Shown piece after piece: positions 55,601 to 64,000 of a stretch of 64,000 bases of DNA. Source of the stretch: Lumbricus rubellus (Eukaryota; Annelida; Clitellata; Crassiclitellata; Lumbricidae); contig OX243825.1 of NCBI GenBank assembly GCA_945859605.1, positions 3,247,174 to 3,311,173 of the forward strand. Direction: 5' to 3'. Position 1 is the stretch's first letter. Every line of letters starts with the position of its first letter. Below the pieces are notes generated by a model, which saw only the letters and a program-made list of their open reading frames with translations, was not told where the DNA came from and made no database searches. The translations under genes and the position numbers were made by a program.

Positions 55601-58600
55601 GGACTTAGAAAATTTCGACCTTGCAGTGAATTTGGACTTAGAAAAAATCGGACTTAGAAAAATTCGATCTTGCAGAGCATTCGGACATTGAAAATTTCCA
55701 TCTTGCAGTGCGAACTTAGAAAGTTTGTGAACTAAAATCTTGTTGGACTTAGAAATTTTTACTCTTGCAGCATTTGGGACTTAGAAAATTTTACTCTTGT
55801 AGTGTGTTGAACTTAGAGAATTTCGACCTTGCAGTGAATTTGAACTTATAAAAATTCGGTCTTGCAGAGCATTCGGACTTAGAAATTTTTACTCTTGTAG
55901 CGTTTGGGACTTAGAAAATTTTACTCTTGTAGTGTGTTGAACTTAGAGAATTTCAACCTTGCAATGAATTTGGACTTAGAAAATATTGGCCTTTCAATGT
56001 AAGACACGAACTTTTGCCATTGCACGAAGTCAAACTTGTAATTTACGAAGTATAAACACAGAAAATGTATGTAGAATGTGTTAAGTTGGAGAAATATGGA
56101 GTGGGCGAAGCGCATATTCTTAGATTTGTGGAAACAATGTCGTACATTATTTGCAACATGGTAACAATTTTGGTAAATTACGAACTTAGAGAGCGAAGAA
56201 ATACAACTTAGCATTACAAACAGCAAATTGCAAGACTTTTAAGGGTTGAGAGTGTTCAGTTGGTGAAGTAAAGGAGTGGGGAGAGTGTTCCACTCTTAAG
56301 TTTGTGGAAAACAAGACTCTTCATTATTTGTGCCATGTCAGCAATTTTGATAAATTACGAACTTAGAGAGCGGAGAAACGCAACTTAGGGTTACAAGCAG
56401 CAAATTACAAGTCATTTTTAGAGTTGAGAGCGTTAAGTTGGTGAAGTAAAGTGGTGAGGAGGGTGTGTCATTCTTAAGGTTTGGGCAAACAAAGGTGTTC
56501 AATATATGTAACATGTCATCAATTTTGACAAAATACGAAAATATTGTACGAAGAAACACGAATTAGGGTTACAAGTGGCAACTTGCAAGACGTTTAGGGT
56601 TAGCAGGCGTGCACAACTTAGCAGAAATCTACATTCGTCAGCTCTGAAAACGCTAAGTCCGAAATGACATGTTACATATATTGAACACCTTTGTTTGCCC
56701 AAACCTTAACCTTTATTGCCCCAACGTTCCCAAAGTGGAACATATTATTAAAAAAATTGCAGAGACGGTAAAACCTACTGTAAGTCATCTTATTGATATT
56801 CATTCACCTGGCCAGTGATGGGTGCATGTTTATTTACTTTTGTTTCAAGTATTTTGCGGCTAATAAAATAGTTATTTTGATGCAAATTTGGCAAAAAATG
56901 ACGTTTTTGCAAAAAAATATTGAAAATTATTTTTTGGAGCAAATGCATGATAATTAATTGCTTTTATTGTACATTTGGATTGAACTGTGTCTATTCTGTC
57001 TAGTTATGGTCAATTTTTTAAATAGTAGTGCTCCACGAGTGAGCAACGCAGCTGATTTTAGATATGTTCCACTTTGGGAACGTTGGGTCACTTTCACTAG
57101 TTGAAACAATACTTTTACGTTCTATTGAAATTTGCCCTGCTCGCTACAAAATTTACGTTGATTGTAGTTTTCATTCTAATATGAACATGAATATTATTAT
57201 TATTAATTATAGTATCATTATTATTTGATCCATTATTATTATTTTAGGCCTTTTAAAAATTATTTTATTATATAGTAGCCTACTGGGTTTTTTCGGGATT
57301 TGAGGAGCTTGAAAAGTTGCGTTAGGCCTTCTGCAGCGCGATGTTTTCAACGTAAGCTATATTTAAATTCTGATTAGCCTATATAATTAGGCCTACTCCG
57401 TTTTCCCGCAGGGTGGGTTGTGTGGGGACAGGGTATGGCGGGGTGGGGTGAGGATTTTGGGATGGTAGGGTGCGGTGCGGTGAGACCAAAGGTGAAAACC
57501 AAGTGAAACATTATTTTTTGCTATGAATTTCATGTGTTGAGCCTTTCGCGGAGTGGAGTCATGGAGGGGTGGGAGATGGGGTGGTTAGGCCTGAATTAGA
57601 GTGGAGGTGGGTGGGGTCGGACGGTTGTGGTATGGGGTTGTAGTGTGCTGGGTGGGGTCAAAGTGGGAAGGAAGGGCCAAGGTGAAAAACAAAGTAAAGA
57701 ATTGTTTTTTATGAATTTCCTATGTTGCGCATTTTAAGAGGTGGGTCGGAGTGGAGGGTGGGAATGGGGTGGAGTGGGCCGGAGTAGGGTGGAGGTGGGT
57801 TATAGATGGACGGTTGGAGTATGTGGTTGAAGTGGGCCGTGTGCGTTCGAAGTGAAGAGGAGGTTTGACCGAGAAACCTTACTCCAGACATGTGGGACTG
57901 TGTGGGGGCAAATTTGGGGGAGGTGGATTAGGGTTAGGTTGGGTGGGTGGGGTGGGTGGGGATTGCTGTGGGACTTTGTGGGATACGGTTAGCGTAGTGG
58001 TTCGTTGGGACCGGTATGAAAACAATTTGAAACATTATTTTTCATAAATTTCATATGTGAGCATTTCATGGGGTTTGGTGGGGTGGAAGGGTGGGGCGGA
58101 GTGGAATTTTGAGGATGGGGTGTGTAAAATTTGGGGTAGAGGTGGAGTATTAACCTTTGTGATTCACACCTTTTAAAAAAATGTATATATGCATCATTTG
58201 GAAAAAGTCATACTTTTACTATCGCTTGATGCCTATACTAGTCAAAGTGACCCAACGTTCCACTTTGGGAACATATATATAATTTTTATATGAACAGAAT
58301 TTTTTTTTTTTAACTAATTGCCTCTATCTAGGTGGTAAACTGTATAATAACAAAGTTCAGAAGTGATAGAATGACTATTTCTGTGTCTGGGAAGATAAAG
58401 GTTAAGAATGACACACCCTCCTCACCACTTTACTTCACCAACTTAACGCTCTCAACTCTAAAAATGACTTGTAATTTGCTGCTTGTAACCCTAAGTTGCG
58501 TTTCTCCGCTCTCTAAGTTCGTAATTTATCAAAATTGCTGACATGGCACAAATAATGAAGAGTCTTGTTTTCCACAAACTTAAGAGTGGAACACTCTCCC

Positions 58601-61415
58601 CACTCCTTTACTTCACCAACTGAACACTCTCAACCCTTAAAAGTCTTGCAATTTGCTGTTTGTAATGCTAAGTTGTATTTCTTCGCTCTCTAAGTTCGTA
58701 ATTTACCAAAATTGTTACCATGTTGCAAATAATGTACGACATTGTTTCCACAAATCTAAGAATATGCGCTTCGCCCACTCCATATTTCTCCAACTTAACA
58801 CATTCTACATACATTTTCTGTGTTTATACTTCGTAAATTACAAGTTTGACTTCGTGCAATGGCAAAAGTTCGTGTCTTACATTGAAAGGCCAATATTTTC
58901 TAAGTCCAAATTCATTGCAAGGTTGAAATTCTCTAAGTTCAACACACTACAAGAGTAAAATTTTCTAAGTCCCAAACGCTACAAGAGTAAAAATTTCTAA
59001 GTCCGAATGCTCTGCAAGACCGAATTTTTATAAGTTCATATTCACTGCAAGGTCGAAATTCTCTAAGTTCAACACACTACAAGAGTAAAATTTTCTAAGT
59101 CCCAAATGCTGCAAGAGTAAAAATTTCTAAGTCCAACAAGATTTTAGTTCACAAACTTTCTAAGTTCGCACTGCAAGATCAAAATTTTCTATGTCCGAAT
59201 GCTCTGCAAGGTCGAATTTTTTCTAAGCCCAAATTTTTCTAAGTCCAAATTCACTGCAAGGTTGAAATTTTCTAAGTCCAACACACTACAAGAGTAACAT
59301 TTTCTAAGTCCAACAAGATTTTAGTTCACAAAACTTTCTAAGTTCGCACTGCAAGATGGAAATTTTCAATGTCCGAGTGCTCTGCAAGGTCGAATTTTTC
59401 TAAGTCCGATTTTTTCTAAGTCCAAATTCACTGCAAGGTCGAAATTTTCTAAGTCCAACACACTACAAGAGTAAAATTTTCTAAGTTCAGCAAGATTTTA
59501 GTTCGCAAAATTTCTAAGTCCCACACACTACAAGAGTAAAAATATCTAAGTCCGAATGCTTTGCAAGGTCGAAATATTCTAAGTCCGAACGCCATGAAAT
59601 TTCGAATTTTTCTAAGTCCGACACACTACAGGAGCAAAAACTTTCTAAGTCCGCACTGCAAGATCGAAATTTTCTAAGTCCAAATGCTCCGCAAGGACGA
59701 GATTTCTAAGTCCAACATACGACAAAAATCAAAATGTTTCTAAGTCCGACACACTACAATATCGAAATTTTCTAAGTCCAAATGCTCTGCAAGGTCGAGA
59801 TTTTCTAAGTCCAACACATGGCAAAATCAAAATTTTTCTAAGTCTGACATGCTGCGAGATCGAAATTTTCTGATATTTTCTAAGTCCGAATGCTCTGCAA
59901 GGACGAGATTTTCTCAAGAGTAAAATTTTCTAAGTGCCAAACGCTACAAGAGTAAAAATTTCTAAGTCCAACAAGATTTTAGTTCACAAACTTTCTAAGT
60001 TCGCACTGCAAGATCAAAATTTTCTATGTCCGAATGCTCTGCAAGGTCGAATTTTTTTATAAGACCAAATTTTTCTAAGTCCAAATTCCCTGCAATGTTG
60101 AAATTTTCTAAGTCCAACACACTACAAGAGTAAAATTTTCTAAGTCCAACAAGATTTTAGTTTACAAAACTTTCTAAGTTCGCACTGCAAGATGGAAATT
60201 TTCAATGTCCGAATGCTCTGCAAGGTCGAATTTTTCTAAGTCCGATTTTTTCTAAGTCCAAATTCACTGCAAGGTCGAAATTTTCTAAGTCCAACACACT
60301 GCAAGAGTAAAATTTTCTAAGTTCAGCAAGATTTTAGTTCGCAAAATTTCTAAGTCCCACACACTACAAGAGTAAAAATATCTAAGTCCGAATGCTCTGC
60401 AAGGTCGAAATATTCTAAGTCCGAACGCCATGAAATTTCGAATTTTTCTAAGTCCAACACATGTCAAAATCAAAATTTTTCTAAGTTCGCACTGCAAGAT
60501 CGAAATTTTCTAAGTCCAAATGCTCCGCAAGGACGAGATTTCTAAGTCCAACACATGGCAAAATCAAAATTTTTCTAAGTCTGACATGCTGCGAGATCGA
60601 AATTTTCTGATATTTTCTAAGTCCGAATGCTCTGCAAGGGCGAGATTTTCTAAGTCCAACACACTGCAAATCGAGGAGGAGTGGAAGACTTGAAGGAAGA
60701 AGAGGAGGTCGGTGCGCTGTCGCTGCCACCGCTGTTGTCACTGCTGCTCCCGCTGACGCCGTGGTGCTTCCGAATGTCGTACACATGGAAAGTTGTATAA
60801 TAAATGTTTGAAATTATTCGATTTTTAAAGATTGCGGGAGTATAGAATTGTCCAATATCTCGCTTATTGTTGCTATAGAGTTATGCGCACCATAGTACAT
60901 TGCATCTGTTAAGCAGAAAATACTGCAGTGAAGTATAAAGACTTCATAGACGTACAAATGCGAATGTAAAGTCAGAGTCCAGTATGTGTGGAAATATAAA
61001 TTTCAACTACTCTGTCAAGCAGAAAATATTGTAGTGAAGTATAAAGACTTCAAAAATGCACAATATGTGTGTACTAGTATAATGATATTGGCTATGAGAA
61101 AGATTTTCGCTGTGCTTGCAAAGACAGAGCGGTGTCGCATACATGAACTGGTGTATAATAAATGTTTGAATTTGTGGGATTTTTAAAAATGTCGAAATTT
61201 TGGCTGATTTTTTACAAATGTTAAGAAATGCAGAATTATTGTTGTTACAGACAGACACATATTTTCATTTATTACACAGTGTCCAAGAGTGCAGGCGTTG
61301 CCTAATGTGGAGCTATGGGGGCACAATGCCTTGTGAAGGAATAATAATTTATTGTACACGTCTGCTGTATACAAAGAGGTCACACACACAGACAGACAGA
61401 CAGACAGACAGACAC

Positions 61416-61469
<54 letters not shown>

Positions 61470-62603
61470 GGGCAGGCAGACAGACAGACAGACAGACAGG
61501 AATGTTGGTTTGCCTGTAAGGGAAACGCAGCCATCAGAGTAGATGAAAGAAATGTTATTCGTCATCATCAAAGGGCGTAAATCAAAACAATAATTATGGG
61601 TTTGCTATTGCATTATTTCCTGGACCAGTGACATGAAAGAAGTAATTAATCATTTTCCTAGACCAGGCAGTTTCCTATATACATCAAAGAAGTAATTAGC
61701 CATTTTCCTAGACCAGCCTGTTTCCTATATAGATCAAAGAAGTAATTAATCATTTTCCTGGACCATAACATACAGACCTGTCACTTTCAATTAGCTTAAT
61801 TGCTGTTTTGACTGGTTTAGAAAATGATCTCCTATACTACTGATGCGGGTGATGGACAATAAAGCAACTGCCATTCATTGGCGGAGACCTAGGGGGACAG
61901 AGAGGACAGTCCCCCCAATAAAAGTGTTGGGGACGGCCCATGCATTGGTCCTTCCCACCAATCGTTGAGCGTCAAGACTAAAAATTGTTCAAAAATTTTA
62001 GGCAGTGAAAATATACTTATTTTGACTTTTTTTTGTCAGAAGACTTTAAAAAGGTTAACTTTCAACTTTTTGGCAGTGAAAATGTACATTTTCTTGACTT
62101 TTGGGCCAGACGACTAAAAAAGTTCATCAACTTTTTTGGCGGTGAAAATAAATAGAAATCTTTCTCGATTTTTGTCCAGATGACTAAAACAAGCTCATCA
62201 ACTTTTTTGGGCGGTGCAGAAAGTTTAAAAATTCTCCTTAGAAAAAGATTGTCAGAAATTTTCGTCCGTCAAAACATCTCGCGTCTTTCTTTCGGCCACT
62301 CGTTCGCCCCCCCTCCCAATCTCCGCCCAGGTCTCCACCCATGCTACCATTCTTCTACTGTAATTATTAAGCAAGTTCAAAAACTCCATTATTGAGGTAT
62401 AATTTTTATAAATACCTCCACGCGAAGAGAATAGGTGGCGCTCGTAGTCAGAAGATGGACTTTCTCATTTCCGAGCCAAACTTCGTCTCCTTCAGCATCT
62501 CCAAATCCATTCTTGTATTCGGTCCAGTTTCGGTTGAAGTTCTCAGACTTGTCAAAACGTTTCAGTATGGTTATCCAGTCGGTTACAGTTGAGAGAGAAG
62601 CTC
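47432..62603 (-). CDS. Fibrinogen-related domain protein, copy 2 (partial)
   Basis: Exons 62603-62416 and 47803-47432 (stop TGA 47434-47432), with AG/GT borders and phase 0 between them at the same place as copy 1. Shows [32 protein letters not shown], then [45 protein letters not shown] and [12 protein letters not shown]. The upstream exons (leader, PAN domain, linker) would lie beyond 62603; I do not find them before the window end. Exon and intron sequence aligns with copy 1 from about 47296 to 49209 and from 61841 to about 63100, so the pair is a tandem duplication. The intron is inflated from about 2.3 kb to 14.6 kb by a fold-back element. Both exons remain open, so the gene may still work if the palindrome is tolerated. 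Confidence 0.82.
47960..48060. repeat. Copy of the CTAGC(G/A)TACCCG motif next to (TA)n
   Basis: ACTAGCATACCCGACCACGC follows TATATACAC and is the counterpart of 22856 in copy 1, an older insertion shared by both paralogues. Confidence 0.6.
48533..48812 (-). mobile_element. SINE-like insertion with (TTATC)n tail
   Basis: Absent from copy 1 (at 23527, GTGTCGGTTACCGTCGCG is continuous). Starts AGATAAGATAAGATAAG on +, i.e. a TTATC tail on the - strand, with GTTA repeated at both sides (48529-48532, 48813-48816). Confidence 0.75.
49551..49682. repeat. (CTGT)n inside the left arm
   Basis: Pure CTGT units with a few substitutions. The right arm has the shorter inverted counterpart at 61388-61500. 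Confidence 0.95.
50400..50649 (+). repeat. 33-bp array, first part of left arm
   Basis: Units of GGACTTAGAAAATTTCGACC then TTGCAGAGCATTC. The array is split by the 50650-54009 insertion and resumes at 54010. Confidence 0.92.
51050..51215. mobile_element. hAT MITE, 166 bp, in the arm of the TIR element
   Basis: Exact 8-bp duplication TCTATTCC (51042-51049, 51216-51223). Ends CAGTGATGTAGT / ACTACACCACTG. The opposite arm has the empty site (reverse complement of about 53615-53635: GATCTATTCCCTTCTAC). Confidence 0.95.
51500..52885 (-). pseudogene. Captured (proto)cadherin ectodomain fragment
   Basis: Reading the - strand with several frame changes gives cadherin-repeat signatures in order: [96 protein letters not shown] and [20 protein letters not shown]. 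DxNDNxP and DADxxxN are the known calcium-binding linker motifs. It is continuous without introns, like many large-exon protocadherins. Frameshifts and a (CCA)n tract disrupt it, so no intact protein is predicted. Part is duplicated, inverted, at 52926-53400. Confidence 0.85.
52926..53400 (+). pseudogene. Inverted duplicate of part of the cadherin fragment (right arm)
   Basis: Matches the reverse complement of about 51470-51920, with small differences (e.g. one fewer GGT unit and GTTACATC against TATAACATC). Confidence 0.88.
54010..55985 (+). repeat. 33-bp array, left arm continued
   Basis: About 60 degenerate units of the GGACTTAGAAAATTTCGACC type, with higher-order blocks of about 290-480 bp (e.g. 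54960-55320 against 55490-55880). Confidence 0.92.
55985..56475 (-). repeat. About 180-bp modules near the palindrome centre, left arm
   Basis: Two to three repeats containing AATTACGAACTTAGAGAGCG, AGTTGGTGAAGTAAAG and CACTCTTAAG. Inverted counterpart at 58405-58900. Open frames of 70-100 codons occur but repeat with the module. Confidence 0.85.
56710..58401. mobile_element. piggyBac-like element in the right arm, 1.69 kb
   Basis: TTAA on both sides (56706-56709, 58402-58405), ends CCTTTA / TAAAGG. The left arm keeps a single TTAA at the mirror position (56474-56477, CATTCTTAAGGTTTGGG). The palindromic block GTTCCCAAAGTGGAAC occurs three times (56727, 57067, 58255), the last two together with GTGACCCAACG in opposite orientation. 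A GGGTGG-rich block fills 57400-58160. No transposase. Confidence 0.8.
58860..60665 (-). repeat. 33-bp array, right arm
   Basis: Reverse complement of the left array; about 180 bp or more shorter because higher-order blocks differ in number. Confidence 0.92.
61388..61500. repeat. (ACAG)n inside the right arm
   Basis: Counterpart of 49551-49682, shorter and with different interruptions. Confidence 0.95.
61876..62343. mobile_element. Non-autonomous TIR element, 468 bp
   Basis: Absent from copy 1. 8-bp duplication CTGCCATT (61868-61875) and CTACCATT (62344-62351). Ends CATTGGCGGAGACCT and AGGTCTCCACCCATG. An 8-bp TSD allows hAT or P-type; the CAT start is atypical for hAT. It lies 36 bp from the fold-back element. 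Confidence 0.8.
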
Positions 62604-63660
62604 CTGTGCAAGAAGAGGACCGTAAAAGAAAGTGATTGTGTTGCAATAATAATCCAACGTCGTGGATTCAGATTCTAGCGAACATGATATCATGATATGG
62701 AGAGAAACTCTTCAAGAAGAAAGTCGAACTCACCCCTAAGTCCCTAACCACTCCACATAAATGTTACGGTGTTAGAAAGTCACATGCATAATTAAGGTGG
62801 AGTGAAAAAAGAAAAAAATTTGATTCTGAACGGAATAGAACCAATTCACTGCCTTTTGGTATAGTTAGTTATCATGCAAAATATTTCTTTAAAATTCGCT
62901 CTTGAAGATGTGCCCCCAATGAGCTTTAAAATTTGAAAATTGTTAAGAAATTTAAGAAATTAAAAAATTCATAAATTTATAAAATATTGCAGGTCATCCT
63001 TGCCAGATTGAAGTCATGAAGACTAATGTCTTTCTTCAATACCAAAGCAAAATCTCAGTCGGAGCCTTAAAATCATAAAATTCGCTTTAACCTATTTAAT
63101 GGGGATAACTGATCAAAAATGTGCATAGTTTTGGACTGCTGGCCTGTGCTGGGATACGCATGTTTAATTTTTTTAAATTTTTTTAAATATTTTTTACAAT
63201 TTTAAAATAACGAAACATTTTCAAACAAATTGCAATGTAAAAAATTACATTTTCACTCCACTCTATTGGAGATGTGGCTTGAGAAGGAGAGATGTGGATC
63301 AAAGCTAGCACCGAGATTGCGGAAAGTGACGTCAGAAGCAAAGTATGCTTATTAGATGAAGCATTAATGGATAGACGCATTGAAGGGTCATGGATTTTCT
63401 TGATTTGGTCTGGAAGGCATAAGATCATAAATTAGGCCTACCTTTTGGAGAGATTGAGGCAACTACAACTACAACTACTACAACTACAACCACAAATACT
63501 TCTACTACTTATAGGCTACTACTACAAGGTCTACTACATGAATTACCTTTTTATATGACATCATTATCTAAGACCCAGTGCATAAACGCTTCTGAATTTG
63601 TTTGACTTTTGTGAGCCGTCGTATTTTTGCAGTTTAGATATAGGCCTAATAATAATAATG
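62604..63660. other. FReD copy 2 intron, upstream part
   Basis: Aligns with copy 1 to about 63100 (e.g. CATGCATAATTAAGGTGGAG against 24959). I see no PAN or linker exon. A CTACAACTACAACTA run lies at 63460-63500. Confidence 0.5.
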
Positions 63661-63667
63661 AGAATAA

Positions 63668-63719
63668 TGATGATGATGATGATGATAATGATGATGATTT
63701 AATTTAATTAAAAACTATA

Positions 63720-63798
<79 letters not shown>

Positions 63799-63845
63799 CG
63801 ATGACGACGACGACGATGATGACGATGAAGATGACGGTGACGATA
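63668..63845. repeat. (GAT)n microsatellite, then TAA runs
   Basis: About 40 GAT units with GAC variants, followed by TAATAATAA and TATAATA to 63960. Confidence 0.95.
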
Positions 63846-63961
63846 ATAATACTACTACTAATAATAATAATAATAAACAATAATAATAATAATAATTAAC
63901 AATAACAATAATAATAATAATATAATAATATAATATATTATAATATAATATAATATAATAA

Positions 63962-64000
63962 TGACGAGTTTGTGCCCATCGCTATTGAAACGTTGGGCCC
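63962..64000 (+). pseudogene. TAA-targeted retrotransposon, copy at window end
   Basis: Directly after a TAATATAATAATGAC run the sequence encodes EFVPIAIETLGP, the same C-terminal motif at which copies B and C read FVPVALETLGP and FVPLAFETMGP. The window ends inside it. Confidence 0.6.

Larger units (their letters stand above)
49210..61840. mobile_element. Giant fold-back (palindromic) element in the FReD copy 2 intron
   Basis: Inverted ends GTAGTATAGGAGATCATTTT. The 8-bp duplication is TGATGCGA (49202-49209) and TGATGCGG (61841-61848); the paralogous intron has the empty site CAGTGATGCGGGTGACGG at 24431. Left arm: 49210-50649 plus 54010 to about 56515. Right arm: about 56670-56709 plus 58402-61840. 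True loop about 56520-56665. Arms hold a (CTGT)n tract, a 33-bp tandem array and roughly 180-bp modules. No transposase. 8-bp duplications and modular long arms recall sea urchin TU elements; relation is inference. Confidence 0.93.

Noticed and set aside
55921..58958. Paired 70- and 101-codon open frames as a duplicated gene
   Set aside because: They are mirror images in the two arms of the palindrome and repeat internally every about 180 bp; no start context, splice sites or domain.
49479..61580. CRISPR-like array of 33-bp repeats
   Set aside because: The GGACTTAG... units are contiguous and degenerate, there are no unique spacers, and the DNA is from an animal genome. They are arms of a fold-back element.

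Overview
The window is AT-rich animal genomic DNA with introns, GT-AG splice sites, tRNA-derived SINEs, many microsatellites and very dense transposon load. The frequent GGCCTA words, the secreted PAN/fibrinogen-related genes and the repeat style suggest a marine invertebrate deuterostome, most likely an echinoderm. That assignment is an inference from style and was not tested.

Only two kinds of host gene are clear. (1) The 3' eight coding exons of a CYRI (FAM49) homologue, the Rac1-binding negative regulator of the Scar/WAVE complex, lie on the + strand at 11325-17524. The first 11.3 kb is flank or intron made almost entirely of repeats. (2) Two tandem paralogues of a secreted protein with a fibrinogen-related domain (FReD) lie on the - strand. 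Copy 1 (21871-32276) appears complete with four phase-compatible exons: signal peptide plus PAN/apple-like domain, a 34-bp linker exon, and two FReD exons. Copy 2 (47432-62603) shows the two FReD exons only, and its 5' end lies beyond the window.

The paralogous introns act as an empty-site control. Aligning copy 1 with copy 2 by eye defines several insertions exactly: a hAT MITE, a Harbinger-like MITE, a mariner-like MITE and a (TA)n retroposon in copy 1, and in copy 2 a SINE and a giant fold-back element. The fold-back element (49210-61840, 12.6 kb, 8-bp target duplication) is a near-perfect palindrome. Its left arm carries a 3.36-kb TIR element with captured cadherin-coding DNA, which itself carries a 166-bp hAT MITE. 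Its right arm carries a 1.7-kb piggyBac-like element. Each inner insertion has its uninterrupted empty site in the opposite arm. A related 3.4-kb TIR element sits at 1998-5404. Between and upstream of the FReD genes lie a three-deep nest (hAT > piggyBac-like > hAT, 33536-35401), a very young non-autonomous LTR retrotransposon with apparently identical LTRs (38996-42705), a decayed LTR retrotransposon whose gag is split by a hAT element (43021-about 47295), and several 5'-truncated copies of a TAA-targeted retrotransposon with a restriction-like endonuclease-type C-terminus.

In short, the window is a small immune-lectin-type gene cluster next to a conserved actin regulator, being remodelled by nested transposition. 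The most interesting material is the fold-back/TIR family with YY1-like motif arrays and captured gene fragments, and the TAA-targeted element.
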